Source: Parasphingorhabdus sp. (GTDB lineage Bacteria; Pseudomonadota; Alphaproteobacteria; Sphingomonadales; Sphingomonadaceae). Taken from it: 64,000 nt of DNA. The notes beneath the pieces were generated by a model. That model was not told the DNA's origin, ran no database searches, and saw only the letters and a list, made by a program, of their open reading frames with translations. Location: NCBI GenBank assembly GCA_030373505.1, contig JAUCYS010000002.1, positions 171,329-235,328 on the forward strand, in the 5' to 3' direction. The position numbers were made by a program, and so were the translations under genes. Below, piece after piece: positions 9,351 through 18,296 of this stretch (position 1 is the first letter of the stretch; each line of letters opens with the position of its first letter).

Positions 9351-10388
9351 ATGCTCTACAATCTCGCCAAACCCTTCATCTTCAAGCTCGAAGCCGAACG
9401 CGCCCACGGCCTGACCATCGCCGGCCTGAAGACCCTGCCAATGGGGCCTGCCCCCAAATCCGATCCGGTACTGGCGACCACAGTCGCCGGGCTCGACTTT
9501 GTCAATCCGATCGGCATGGCCCCCGGCTTCGACAAGAATGGCGAGGTGCCCGATGCGCTGATCCGCATGGGCTTCGGCTATGCCGAGGTCGGCACGCTGA
9601 CGCCGCTGCCGCAGGCCGGCAATCCCAAACCGCGCATCTTCCGGCTGGTCGAGGACAAGGCGGTGATCAACCGGCTCGGCTTCAACAATCAGGGCCAGCA
9701 GGACGCCCTCCCCCGTCTCGCACGCATGCGCCCCCGCATGGGCAAGGGCGTGCTCGGCATCAATATCGGCGCCAACAAGGACAGCAGCGACCGGATCGCC
9801 GACTATGTCACCGGCGCAAAGAATATGGCACCGCTGGCCGACTATCTCACCGTCAATATCAGCTCCCCCAACACCCCGGGCCTGCGCGCGCTGCAGGACA
9901 AGGGCGCGCTGGCCGAACTGCTCGCCGCAGTGATGGACGCGATGGGCCAGTCGAAAACCCCGGTCTTCCTGAAAGTCGCCCCCGATCTCGAACCCGCCGA
10001 TATCGATGATATTGTCGATGTCGCACCGGCACAGAAAATCGCCGCGCTGATCATATCCAACACCACCATCTCCCGACCCGATCTGCTCTCGCGCAACCGG
10101 ACCGAAACCGGTGGCCTCTCCGGCGCGCCGCTAAAGGATCTCGCGCTGCAAAGGCTGAAGGATTTCCGGACGGCCAGCGGCGGCAGCATCCCGCTGATCG
10201 GTGTCGGCGGCATCGCCACCGCGGAGGATGCCTATGAACGCATCCGCGCCGGCGCCTCGCTGGTCCAGCTTTATACGGCGATGATCTACGAAGGCCCGAC
10301 CATCGCCGCGACCATGGCCTGCCAGCTCGCCAAATTGCTCAAGCGCGACGGGTTCAAAAATGTCGCCGAGGCTGTCGGCACCGCCTAG
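9351..10388 (+). CDS. pyrD: dihydroorotate dehydrogenase (quinone), class 2
   Basis: Oxidises dihydroorotate to orotate at the inner membrane and passes electrons to quinone (pyrimidine synthesis). The protein has 345 residues. The N-terminal helices that bind the membrane and quinone are present (MLYNLAKPFIFKLEAERAHG). The FMN domain includes NPIGMAPGFDKNGEV, the active-site loop NISSPNTPGLRALQ with the class 2 catalytic serine, KVAPDL, and the phosphate-binding GVGGIATAEDAYERIRAGAS. The ATG at 9351 gives the expected N-terminus. The 230-base leader holds GC-rich palindromes. Confidence 0.96.
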   Translation: MLYNLAKPFIFKLEAERAHGLTIAGLKTLPMGPAPKSDPVLATTVAGLDFVNPIGMAPGFDKNGEVPDALIRMGFGYAEVGTLTPLPQAGNPKPRIFRLVEDKAVINRLGFNNQGQQDALPRLARMRPRMGKGVLGINIGANKDSSDRIADYVTGAKNMAPLADYLTVNISSPNTPGLRALQDKGALAELLAAVMDAMGQSKTPVFLKVAPDLEPADIDDIVDVAPAQKIAALIISNTTISRPDLLSRNRTETGGLSGAPLKDLALQRLKDFRTASGGSIPLIGVGGIATAEDAYERIRAGASLVQLYTAMIYEGPTIAATMACQLAKLLKRDGFKNVAEAVGTA

Positions 10389-10397
10389 CTTGCCCGG

Positions 10398-12131
10398 CTA
10401 GTCGCCGGTCCCGACCAGCACCACGCCCTCGCGGCGCGGATCAAAGCCACCGTCAACCTTGCCATCGCGGATCATCACCGCATGCACGCCGCTGTCCTCG
10501 CCCTGGCCCGGCTTGAGATCGATCCCGCGCTCGGCCAGACCTGCCACAACGCCAGGTTCGAACTCGTCCACTTCGCCGCCAATGGCCGCGCCCCGCGCCA
10601 CCAGATTGGGCAGCGCCAGCGCCTGCTGCATCGACAGGCCCCAGTCGATCGTGCCAACCAGCGACTTGGCGACATAGGCCAGAATAGAATTGCCGCCCGC
10701 AGACCCGATCGCGCCGGCAAACTTGCCGTCACGGTCGAGCAATATCGTCGGTGTCATCGACGAGCGCGGCCGCTTGCCCGGTGCCACCGCATTGGCGGCG
10801 GGATGGCCATCGGCATCGGTCGGGCTGAACGAGAAATCGGTCAGCTGGTTGTTGAGAAAGAAACCGTCGACCATCCGGCCGGTGCCGAAAATCGATTCGA
10901 CGGTTGTGGTGATCGACACCACATTGCCCTGCGCATCACGAACAATGAAATGCGAGGTTCCTGCCGGCTCCATCGTATGGTCGGCCCCCGCCTGCACCGC
11001 GCCCGGAGGGGTACCCGCCTTGGGCGGAGCGGAAGCGGTAACACCGATCAGCGCCGCCCGCTTGGCGACATAGGCCGGGTCCAGCAATCCCTGCACCGGC
11101 ACCGAAACAAAGGCGGGATCGCCGACATATTGGTCGCGGTCGGCATACATCAACCGGCTCGCCTCGGCGAACAGGAACCATGCCTGCGGATCACTCGGGC
11201 CGCGCGTCGCGATATCGGTCTTCTCCAGCATCGCCAGCAATTGCAGCAGGCCGACGCCGCTCGACGGCGGTGGCGGCACGCAGACCCGATAGGCGCGATA
11301 GGGATTGCAAACGGCCTCCCGCTTGACCGGCCGGTAACCGGCCAGATCGGCCATGGTCATCCGGCCCTCGAGCGGCGCGGAGCGCGTCTTGGCGACAATC
11401 TTCGCTGCCGTCGACCCGGTATAAAGCGCAGCCGGGCCATTGGCCGCGAGCCGCTTCAGAAACGCCGCATATTCGGGATTTTTCAGCCGGTCGCCGATCG
11501 CCAGCCTTTTGCCATTGGCATCGCTGAAATAAGCGGCGGCGTCCGGCATTTCCAGCTGCGGAAAGCCCTTCGTCAGAAAACGTCCCAGCCGCGGGCTGAT
11601 CACAAAGCCTTCTTCTGCGGTCCGCTCCGCCGCTCCGAACAGGCTGCTCCACTCGAGCGCGCCATGCTCCTCATGCACCAGCGCCAGCATCGCCACCGCG
11701 CCCGGCACGCCGGTCGCCCGGCCGCTGGTCACCGCTTCGCGATAGCCGAGCGGCTCGCCGTCGGGCGCCAGAAACATCGTCGGGCTGGCCTGCGCCGGGG
11801 CGGTTTCGCGCCCGTCATAAACGGTCAGCTTGCCCGAGGCGCCGTCATAATAAGTCAGGAACGCCCCGCCACCGACGCCGGAACTTTGTGGCTCGACCAG
11901 CGACAGCATCGCCTGCACCGCAATAGCCGCGTCGATCGCGCTGCCGCCGCGCGCCAGCACATCCTGCCCCGCCTTCGCCGCCAGCGGATTGGCGGCGATC
12001 ACGAACGGTTCGGCCTTCCGGGCAACGGCAGTCTCCGGCGCGGAAACACCGGCCGGTTCGGACAGGCCGGTCTGGGTACAGGAAGCGGTGAGCAGCGCTG
12101 CCACGGCAGCGACGAGACGGGATATTTTCAT
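10398..12131 (-). CDS. ggt: gamma-glutamyltransferase (lipoprotein)
   Basis: Cleaves or transfers the gamma-glutamyl group of glutathione in the periplasm; the precursor self-cleaves into two subunits. Of 577 residues, the first 20 form a lipoprotein signal ending LLTASC. The large-subunit part has NPLAAKAGQDVLARGGSAID and GVGGGAFLTYYD. The predicted autocleavage nucleophile is the Thr in EPAGTSHFIVRD, then TGRMVDGFFLNNQ and GKRPRSSMTPTI, typical of the small subunit. The start at 12131 places the signal peptide; longer frames are unlikely. It converges on pyrD with a 9-base gap. Confidence 0.94.
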   Translation of the reverse strand: MKISRLVAAVAALLTASCTQTGLSEPAGVSAPETAVARKAEPFVIAANPLAAKAGQDVLARGGSAIDAAIAVQAMLSLVEPQSSGVGGGAFLTYYDGASGKLTVYDGRETAPAQASPTMFLAPDGEPLGYREAVTSGRATGVPGAVAMLALVHEEHGALEWSSLFGAAERTAEEGFVISPRLGRFLTKGFPQLEMPDAAAYFSDANGKRLAIGDRLKNPEYAAFLKRLAANGPAALYTGSTAAKIVAKTRSAPLEGRMTMADLAGYRPVKREAVCNPYRAYRVCVPPPPSSGVGLLQLLAMLEKTDIATRGPSDPQAWFLFAEASRLMYADRDQYVGDPAFVSVPVQGLLDPAYVAKRAALIGVTASAPPKAGTPPGAVQAGADHTMEPAGTSHFIVRDAQGNVVSITTTVESIFGTGRMVDGFFLNNQLTDFSFSPTDADGHPAANAVAPGKRPRSSMTPTILLDRDGKFAGAIGSAGGNSILAYVAKSLVGTIDWGLSMQQALALPNLVARGAAIGGEVDEFEPGVVAGLAERGIDLKPGQGEDSGVHAVMIRDGKVDGGFDPRREGVVLVGTGD

Positions 12132-12294
12132 ATGGGACAAGGCTATAGACCAGGTCGAACCGCGATGTCCATTGGCAGTGATTGCACCGCCGCGACGCCG
12201 CCAACCGGTTTCCCTGTTTACCAAAATAATTGCCCGCTCCACCGATCCGCGCTAGTCCGGTCGCCAATCATCCAGCCCGGCACGACGCCGGCGC

Positions 12295-14136
12295 ATGAGC
12301 GAGAGGAAGCACCGCGTGGCCCGGAAAAAGGCAAAAAACCGTTATCTCGAAATCGACCAATATCAGAACCTCGTGTCGATGTTCTTCGACCGCGCCCGCC
12401 AGGGCGGCGACAAGCCCTTCCTGCACGCCAAGGTCGATGGCGCCTGGCAGGCGACCAGCTGGAACGAGGCCGCCCGCCAGGTCGCGGCGCTCGCCAAATC
12501 GCTGCAACGCATCGGCCTGAAAAAGGGCGACCGGGTGATGCTGGTCTCGGAAAACCGTCCCGAATGGTGCATCGCCGATCTCGGCATCATGGCCGCCGGC
12601 TGCATCACGGTGCCGACCTACACCACCAACACCCCGTCCGATCACCAGCATATTCTCGACAATAGCGGCGCCCATGCGGTGATCGTCTCCGACAGCAGGC
12701 TCGCCAAGAACCTGCTGCCCTCGGTGATCAGCTCCTCGGATGCCAATATCATCATCGGCATCGCCGACCTGCGCATCGGCCAGTCCGGCGATTTCGATCT
12801 CTACCGCTGGGCGGATCTGGTCCAGGGCAGCGATGCGGATGTCACCGAAGTGACCGAACAGGCCGCCGGCATCACCCGCGACGAGACCGCCTGCATCATC
12901 TACACCAGCGGCACCGGCGGCAAGCCGCGCGGCGTGATGCAGCATCATGGCGCGATTCTGCACAATACCAAGGGCCCGGCCGAGGTAATCGAGACCGATT
13001 TCGGCTGGGACGAGGAAGTCTTTCTCTCCTTCCTGCCGCTCAGCCATGCCTATGAGCACAGCGCCGGCCAGTTCTTCCCGATGGGCATCGGCGCGCAAAT
13101 CTATTATTCCGAAGGGCTGGAAAAGCTCGCCTCGAATATCGAGGAAGTCCGCCCGACGATCATGGTCGTCGTCCCGCGCCTGTTCGAGGTGCTCCGCGCC
13201 CGGCTGATCAAGACCGTCCAGAAACAGGGCAAGATGCCCAATTATCTGCTCGGCAAGGCGCTGGCGATCGGCGAGCGCGAGGCCGAGGGCAAGGGCCGCA
13301 AACGCGACAAGCTGATGGACCTGTTCCTCGACCGCACCCTGCGCCCCAAGGTTCAGCAGCGCTTCGGCGGCCGGATCAAGGCGATGGTCTCCGGCGGCGC
13401 CCCGCTCAACCCGGAAATCGGCACTTTCTTCCAGTCGCTCGGCCTGACTCTGCTGCAGGGCTATGGCCAGACCGAATCCGGCCCGATCATCGCCTGCAAC
13501 CGCCCGCGCACCGGCCTCAAGATGGACACGGTCGGCCCGCCGATGATCGATACCGAGGTGAAGATCGCCGAGGACGGCGAGATCCTGGTCCGCGGCGAGC
13601 TGGTCATGCACGGCTACTGGCGCAACCAGGAGGAAACCGACAAGGTGCTCAAGGACGGCTGGCTGCACACCGGCGATATCGGCCATATCGACGAGGCCGG
13701 CCGGATCGCGATCACCGACCGCAAGAAGGACCTGATCGTCAACGACAAGGGCGACAATGTCGCGCCGCAAAAGGTCGAGGGCATGCTCACCCTGCAGCCG
13801 GAAATCCTGCAGGCGATGATCACCGGCGACCGCAAGCCCTATATGGTCGGCCTGATCGTCCCCGACCCCGAATGGGCGCTGGAATGGTCGCGCGAGCAGG
13901 GCGTGGACTATGACTTTATCGAACTGCAGGACAACCCGGCCTTCAAGACCGCCGTCCGCGAAGCGATCGACCGGGTCAACCAGGACCTGTCCGTCATCGA
14001 AAAAGTCCGCCGCTTCGCCTTTGCCGACGAGCCCTTTGCGATCGAGAATGAAGAGCTGACCCCGAGCATGAAGATAAGGCGGCATGTGATTAGGGAGCGG
14101 TATTTGGAGCGGATGGATGCGTTGTATGGGAAGTGA
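12295..14136 (+). CDS. AMP-dependent long-chain fatty-acid-CoA ligase
   Basis: Activates fatty acids to acyl-CoA through an acyl-adenylate. The 613-residue protein has the family core: the P-loop-like YTSGTGGKPRGVM near residue 200, the adenylate-binding GYGQTESGP, GWLHTGDIG and DRKKDLIVNDKGDNVAPQKVE with the hinge and catalytic lysine region. The inserted helical segment near 310-345 (LGKALAIGEREAEGK) is typical of long-chain ligases of the FadD15 type. Chain-length preference is inferred from similarity only. Confidence 0.92.
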   Translation: MSERKHRVARKKAKNRYLEIDQYQNLVSMFFDRARQGGDKPFLHAKVDGAWQATSWNEAARQVAALAKSLQRIGLKKGDRVMLVSENRPEWCIADLGIMAAGCITVPTYTTNTPSDHQHILDNSGAHAVIVSDSRLAKNLLPSVISSSDANIIIGIADLRIGQSGDFDLYRWADLVQGSDADVTEVTEQAAGITRDETACIIYTSGTGGKPRGVMQHHGAILHNTKGPAEVIETDFGWDEEVFLSFLPLSHAYEHSAGQFFPMGIGAQIYYSEGLEKLASNIEEVRPTIMVVVPRLFEVLRARLIKTVQKQGKMPNYLLGKALAIGEREAEGKGRKRDKLMDLFLDRTLRPKVQQRFGGRIKAMVSGGAPLNPEIGTFFQSLGLTLLQGYGQTESGPIIACNRPRTGLKMDTVGPPMIDTEVKIAEDGEILVRGELVMHGYWRNQEETDKVLKDGWLHTGDIGHIDEAGRIAITDRKKDLIVNDKGDNVAPQKVEGMLTLQPEILQAMITGDRKPYMVGLIVPDPEWALEWSREQGVDYDFIELQDNPAFKTAVREAIDRVNQDLSVIEKVRRFAFADEPFAIENEELTPSMKIRRHVIRERYLERMDALYGK

Positions 14137-14249
14137 GAGGACCTCAAGTAAGGGTGGAATAGACAGTGATTTGGCATGTTTATTAAATCATCCGCATCAT
14201 AATTAGGATGCTCCATTATCAACACGTGAATGGAACGGGTGTTAAGCGA

Positions 14250-15035
14250 TTATACTACCGCATCGGGTAATGCATCTATTTCATCTGTGAACTCTATCTT
14301 TGGTCGACGTCCAACCATATCGAACATTGCATCGCCGTATTTTTTGAACAACTCACGCACATCTTCAGCTTGAGTTGTTATAGTCGATTCTATCGAAAGG
14401 CTCAGAACTCGGAGCGTCACAATCTTTGGCATTATCTCTTTCCGATTTTTGTTATCAATGGTGATTGAGCCTATATTGCCTTTCATTTCAGCAGGCATAT
14501 TTGTTTGAAAATCTAGAATCATTGATCGATACACTTCTGTCGATTGGATAAGATTATCCATCCAGATTAATGCCTGTTGGTAGTCATTTAATATGTCAAA
14601 TTGCTTGTACTTGCTCAACAAATGTAATTCTCGATAATCTAAAGACACCCGAGGCGGGTTGTGCACCGGAGGTGTATAGCGAGACCAGAAATCCTCTCCA
14701 TCTCCGTAAGCATCCCTAGCTTCTTTGATGTCGTTGGAAGCATTGATGAATGCATTGCAAAGAGATGACAGTTTATAGAGTAGTGTCTCCGCAGTCGCGA
14801 TTTCTTCGGTTTTCAAGGCCATTTCGGCCTTCTGATCTTCCCGACGAAATTGAGAGCGCTGCGCAAGGATGGTGATGCCACCACCGACGATAGCCCCTAG
14901 TATTGCTGCAATGAAACTGGAGTCGGTAACCAAATGCATCAGGCTTGGTTCCAAAGGATACTGCGCCGACATCTCAGACAATTGCTGTGATATGGTGGCC
15001 AGCTGATCTGCGATCAGTATCAGTGGTTTTGACAT
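14250..15035 (-). CDS. hypothetical protein with one membrane segment
   Basis: A 261-residue protein I do not recognise. A single hydrophobic helix lies at about residues 41-60 (FIAAILGAIVGGGITILAQ). A charged helical cytoplasmic-type region follows (REDQKAEMALKTEEIATAETLLYKL in two blocks). Its codon use is clearly AT-richer than the flanking host genes, suggesting recent acquisition. The next gene on the same strand starts 348 bases upstream and may be linked. No catalytic motif is visible. Confidence 0.7.
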   Translation of the reverse strand: MSKPLILIADQLATISQQLSEMSAQYPLEPSLMHLVTDSSFIAAILGAIVGGGITILAQRSQFRREDQKAEMALKTEEIATAETLLYKLSSLCNAFINASNDIKEARDAYGDGEDFWSRYTPPVHNPPRVSLDYRELHLLSKYKQFDILNDYQQALIWMDNLIQSTEVYRSMILDFQTNMPAEMKGNIGSITIDNKNRKEIMPKIVTLRVLSLSIESTITTQAEDVRELFKKYGDAMFDMVGRRPKIEFTDEIDALPDAVV

Positions 15036-15087
15036 ATTATCCTCGAAGCCTGCGCGGAACCATTTATGTACCCGTATGTGACAATCA

Positions 15088-15384
15088 CTATTCCTTGATT
15101 AGCTTGCCCCAATCGTCATCGGTCTCTTCGACCACAATATTGATACCACAGAAAACTTCGTCGTCGCTTATACGGGTGTAACTAAAAAGACGTGATCTAA
15201 CCTTTCCGGAGAAGTGCGAGCGCTGTCCACCATCCATTGAGTTGTCTATTTGCACATAATCGCCGACATTTGGAAGAATAACAGATCCAGTCTTATCTGT
15301 GGCGCTAATCCCAACAATTTCGCCGTCATCTGTGGGACGCAAATCGCCCTTGGCAAGATATTGAAAGTCGATCCCATAATTCAT
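15088..15384 (-). CDS. hypothetical small protein
   Basis: A 98-residue acidic protein (MNYGIDFQYLAKGDLRPTDD at the start, ending VVEETDDDWGKLIKE). The middle part alternates short hydrophobic strands and reads like a small beta-barrel (VGDYVQIDNS, GKVRSRLFSYTR, DDEVFCGINIVVEE). No signal peptide or membrane helix. It is on the same strand as the 261-residue protein and shares its lower GC content. Function unknown. Confidence 0.65.
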   Translation of the reverse strand: MNYGIDFQYLAKGDLRPTDDGEIVGISATDKTGSVILPNVGDYVQIDNSMDGGQRSHFSGKVRSRLFSYTRISDDEVFCGINIVVEETDDDWGKLIKE

Positions 15385-15600
15385 CTTTTTTCTCGCTGTA
15401 ATTACCGATCTATATTACTTGCCGCGCACTGATTAGATATACAAGCTCATTCAAATCAGCGAATTCACAAAATTCTGCATTACCTTTCTCACGGACACAC
15501 AGTTATTCCGATGCTTAGCTAAAAATTGTGAAACGACTAGAATTACGGTGACAGTGGAATTACGGGAATTAGGCTGACAGTTTACTAAATGCACACCCCT

Positions 15601-15667
15601 CCCTCAAGGGAAAGGGTTGCGCAGACTTGGCAGCTTGCTGCCTAGTCGGAGCTGGGTGAGGGTTTAC
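15601..15667. repeat. 67-bp repeat (CTTGCTGCCTAGTCG type), copy 1
   Basis: Reads CCCTCAAGGGAAAGGGTTGC, then GCAGACTTGGCAGCTTGCTG and CCTAGTCGGAGCTGGGTGAG, ending GTTTAC. Copy 2 at 16743-16809 is nearly identical. A shortened copy is at 17975-18012. The bases before copies 1 and 2 also match (GTTTACTAAATGCAC), so the repeated unit is somewhat longer than the box given. Confidence 0.85.
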
Positions 15668-15682
15668 AATCCCAAAGCCTAC

Positions 15683-15775
15683 CCGTTTGTCCCGAGCCTG
15701 TCGACCCGAAGGGCGAGCTTGGCTCAACGACGCCTTGCGACGAGAGGCGTGGTTCGACAGGCTCACCATTAACGG
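15683..15775. repeat. GACAGGCTC-type intergenic repeat, copy 2
   Basis: Contains GAGCCTGTCGACCCGAAGGG on the left and GTGGTTCGACAGGCTCACCA on the right, with CGCCTTGCGACGAGAGGCG, itself a hairpin, in the centre. The central hairpin is shared with copy 3 at 18028-18098. Confidence 0.85.
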
Positions 15776-15957
15776 ATAATGGAATCTATGGTGCCAGTTG
15801 CGACAATCGCCAATGGAGCCTGAAACAAGCACATAGTTGCGCGTGTCACCATAAGGGTGATAATTGAATAACTCTGTGATAGAAAAGGCAGTCCTTTATT
15901 CAACCAGCTAATGCCCTGCCAAATCTCCACCGTAACGCTGCTAAAGTTAACGGCTGG

Positions 15958-16683
15958 TTGTTTTTAGCGTTCGCGGTTCTGTGTTTGACAGGCTGCAGCT
16001 ACAAAACATCGCCTTGGGTGCATTTCAAGATAATCATCGATGTTGAGGCTGACGGGAAACTCTATTCGGGTTCGAGTGTCTTGGGGATGCAGTTCTCAAA
16101 TCACGAGCGTACCGGACAAAAAGGTCTTTATCATTTTGGAACCATGAAAGGCGAAGCTCCTTTTGTTGAAGTTGGAGACCATGGAGCGCTGTTTGCTTTG
16201 CTTAGCGTAAACAAAAATGGCGGCTTTACGTCAAATGATGCGATATTTTACATCCCCACCGACAGATTGCTGGGCTCGCGCAGCGCTGATCTCGTAGTTG
16301 ACATGACCAGGCTTTCCAAAATGGTGGGTAAGGGCAGTGAACTTTCCTGCCTGAAAGACAGTCCCGACGAAATCGATTGTCCGGTTTTGTCCCGGTTTGA
16401 AGATATCAGTGTGCCCACCAGTATCGAGCAGGTCGATCCAAAAGATTTGGCACAAAGCTTCGGTCCGGGAGTCGAACTGAAGTCGATTAGGTTCGAAATA
16501 ACGGATGAACCAATAACAGAAAAAATTGCTGCCAAACTGCCTTGGCTTCTGAACGAGCCGGAGCTGGAAAATGGCATCCCAGTCCGTATTTTTGGCAAAA
16601 TTCCGCGTGGCGTTCCCAAAAAAGATTGGCCTTTTGCAGCTAGAATGCATGATGGTTTTTTTAAGATGAATTACAAACTATGA
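15958..16683 (+). CDS. putative lipoprotein, paralogue of the next gene
   Basis: About 241 residues, beginning with a hydrophobic stretch that ends in a lipobox, LCLTGC. The start is uncertain: TTG at 15958 leaves no positive n-region, and a CTG at 15916 would supply one (LPNLHRNAAKVNGW). The rest has alternating strands and a tail segment FEITDEPITEKIAAKLPWL closely matching ITDEDVTENMENRLPWL of the protein at 17047. I do not recognise the family. Low GC; flanked on both sides by the same repeats, which suggests tandem duplication. Confidence 0.65.
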   Translation: MFLAFAVLCLTGCSYKTSPWVHFKIIIDVEADGKLYSGSSVLGMQFSNHERTGQKGLYHFGTMKGEAPFVEVGDHGALFALLSVNKNGGFTSNDAIFYIPTDRLLGSRSADLVVDMTRLSKMVGKGSELSCLKDSPDEIDCPVLSRFEDISVPTSIEQVDPKDLAQSFGPGVELKSIRFEITDEPITEKIAAKLPWLLNEPELENGIPVRIFGKIPRGVPKKDWPFAARMHDGFFKMNYKL

Positions 16684-17046
16684 CTTTGCGAATGCCGTTT
16701 AGGAATACGGTGACCGTTTACTAAATGCACCTGTCCTCCTCTCCCTCAAGGGAGAGGGTTGCGCAGACTTGGCAGCTTGCTGCCTAGTCGGAGCTGGGTG
16801 AGGGTTTACCGGACCCGAGTGGCAGAGCAACCCACCAGCGGAACACCCTCATCCAACTGCGCCTAGCCGCCTGCGCTTACGCTCCGGCGGCAAGGCTTCG
16901 TATCCTTCTCCCTCACGGGAGAAGGTGCAATTACGGTGACAGTGCACCAATGGTTTGAAAGTTTGTTGATCATTCTTTGAATGAATGATTGCGTGGGGGG
17001 GTGTCTTTGGGCACTTCGCGGAGTAAACTGTTTTGGAGTGCATAGG
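16684..17046. other. Repeat-filled spacer between the two lipoprotein paralogues
   Basis: Holds copy 2 of the 67-bp repeat (16743-16809), then an inverted related element at about 16849-16925 (CACCCTCATCCAACTGCGCC ... CTCCCTCACGGGAGAAGG) followed by another TTACGGTGACAGTGCAC motif at 16932. The facing arrangement makes a larger imperfect inverted repeat. No gene is supported. Confidence 0.65.
16743..16809. repeat. 67-bp repeat, copy 2
   Basis: Nearly identical to 15601-15667 across the whole length, including GCAGACTTGGCAGCTTGCTG and the GTTTAC end, and preceded by the same GTTTACTAAATGCAC stretch at 16716-16730. Confidence 0.85.
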
Positions 17047-17784
17047 ATGAAACGCGCAATTGTCTCCCCACCTGTTTTGATATCAGCAATTCTTGCATGC
17101 CTGCTGTGTCTCTCAGCCTGCTCTCGTCGTGTGATTGATTACAATTACAAGATTACGGTTGAAGTGGAGACGCCGGAGGGACTGCGGAAGGGTTACGCTG
17201 TTCGTCGTGTCGTAGTGGATGATTTGGGAGAATTAAATATCACGCACCCCGGCGCGATTAGCCGTAGGATTTATGGTGAAGCAGTCGCAATAGACTTGCC
17301 GAACAATGCGACCCTATTTGCGTTAATCTCCGACAATGAATATTCTGACGACCATTCGGAAAGATGGGCCATTATCCCCGACGGTTGGGCACCACCAAAA
17401 GGTGAGGAATATTATAGAGCGGAGATCAAAAAAATCATGGCCAGCAAAGGAAAGGTATTTACTTTGCCTCCTGATCGGTCATTGCCATTGCTCTCGAGAG
17501 GGTCGCCAGCCCGTCATTCCAACTATCCCCGATTTGTAAGATTTACCGATAGAAGTGATCCTAGGTCATTGCAGTTGGTTGATGTGGAAAATCTCGCTGC
17601 CACATTTGGTGAAGGCTACGCCCTTAAACGCATCACCATTTCCATCACGGATGAAGATGTCACCGAAAATATGGAGAATCGATTGCCTTGGTTGTCCAAG
17701 CATCACGGGTCCCTAATTGACAAGGGAGTTAGTAAACCACAGCTATCGAGTATCACTGAAATGGAATTCCGGCGTGGAGAGTAA
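17047..17784 (+). CDS. putative lipoprotein, paralogue of the previous gene
   Basis: A 245-residue protein with a good lipoprotein signal: MKRAIVSPP, a hydrophobic core and the lipobox LCLSAC. The mature part resembles the protein at 15958: a starting strand YNYKITVEVETPEG, then NATLFALISDN against GALFALLSVN, and ATFGEGYALKRITISITDED against SFGPGVELKSIRFEITDEP. The ATG at 17047 follows TAGG and gives the correct signal peptide. Function unknown; probably faces the periplasm on the outer or inner membrane. Confidence 0.75.
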   Translation: MKRAIVSPPVLISAILACLLCLSACSRRVIDYNYKITVEVETPEGLRKGYAVRRVVVDDLGELNITHPGAISRRIYGEAVAIDLPNNATLFALISDNEYSDDHSERWAIIPDGWAPPKGEEYYRAEIKKIMASKGKVFTLPPDRSLPLLSRGSPARHSNYPRFVRFTDRSDPRSLQLVDVENLAATFGEGYALKRITISITDEDVTENMENRLPWLSKHHGSLIDKGVSKPQLSSITEMEFRRGE

Positions 17785-18296
17785 TAAATGAACAGTGAGT
17801 TTTCTTATCGATCTTAGCGATGGATTCATACAACCGTGGCTCTGGTGCTGTGATTAACAACCTGTACGAAGAAATGCACACAAAGCTGGGTTCTGCGATT
17901 TTGGCAGGAAACTCAAAAGATCTGTTCGCATTGCCGTGACAGTGCACTAATTTACTGACCGAAACTGCAAACTTCGGAGCTTGCTGCCTAGTCGAATCTG
18001 GGTGAGGGTTTACAATCCCAGAGCTTTCCGTTCGTCCTGAGCTTGTCGAAGGACGCCTTGCGACGAGAGGCGTGGTTCGACAGGCTCACCACTAACGGAT
18101 AATATAGCCTCTTTCCCTTCGCGTCTTCGCGCCTTCGCGTGAGTCCACCCTGGCGTGCGCTCCCGGCAAACAGCGCCCCAGGGGAACTTTCCCCACCCCC
18201 GCCAGTTAAACCAACGAGTCCCCCAAACCGGAGAACCACCCTGAACCCCGCCCCCGCTGCCCTTCCCCACCCCGCTTCCCCCCAACGGCAGCGCTG
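17785..18296. other. Gene-free spacer with repeat remnants
   Basis: No gene is supported. It includes a GCCGTGACAGTGCACTAA motif at about 17933-17950, a shortened copy of the 67-bp repeat at 17975-18012, copy 3 of the GACAGGCTC repeat at 18028-18098, and then C-rich sequence without visible structure up to the next gene. Confidence 0.65.
18028..18098. repeat. GACAGGCTC-type intergenic repeat, copy 3
   Basis: CCGTTCGTCCTGAGCTTGTC on the left, the central hairpin CGCCTTGCGACGAGAGGCG, and GTGGTTCGACAGGCTCACCA on the right. It is closest to copy 2 at 15683, with which it shares the preceding repeat remnant. Confidence 0.85.

Larger units (their letters stand above)
15385..15957. other. Gene-free spacer with stacked repeats
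   Basis: No gene is supported over 570 bases. It contains a TTACGGTGACAGT motif at about 15543, a CTCAAGGG...GTTTAC repeat at 15601-15667, and copy 2 of the GACAGGCTC repeat at 15683-15775. The order motif, repeat, second repeat is matched in part around 16.7 and 17.9 kb. Confidence 0.7.

Noticed and set aside
10482..12665. 727-codon open frame opposite the gamma-glutamyltransferase gene
   Set aside because: Arg/His-rich, no family resemblance, no RBS; the opposite strand encodes a full-length enzyme with all motifs.
12268..14085. 605-codon open frame opposite the acyl-CoA ligase gene
   Set aside because: Antisense shadow; the plus strand shows every ligase motif.
14250..15384. Two-gene antiphage defence system
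   Set aside because: The AT-rich pair with a membrane protein looked suggestive, but neither protein has a nuclease, NTPase, TIR, protease or other effector motif that I can see.
15543..18098. CRISPR array
   Set aside because: Repeats are few, of different lengths and separated by genes; there is no regular spacer pattern and no cas gene.
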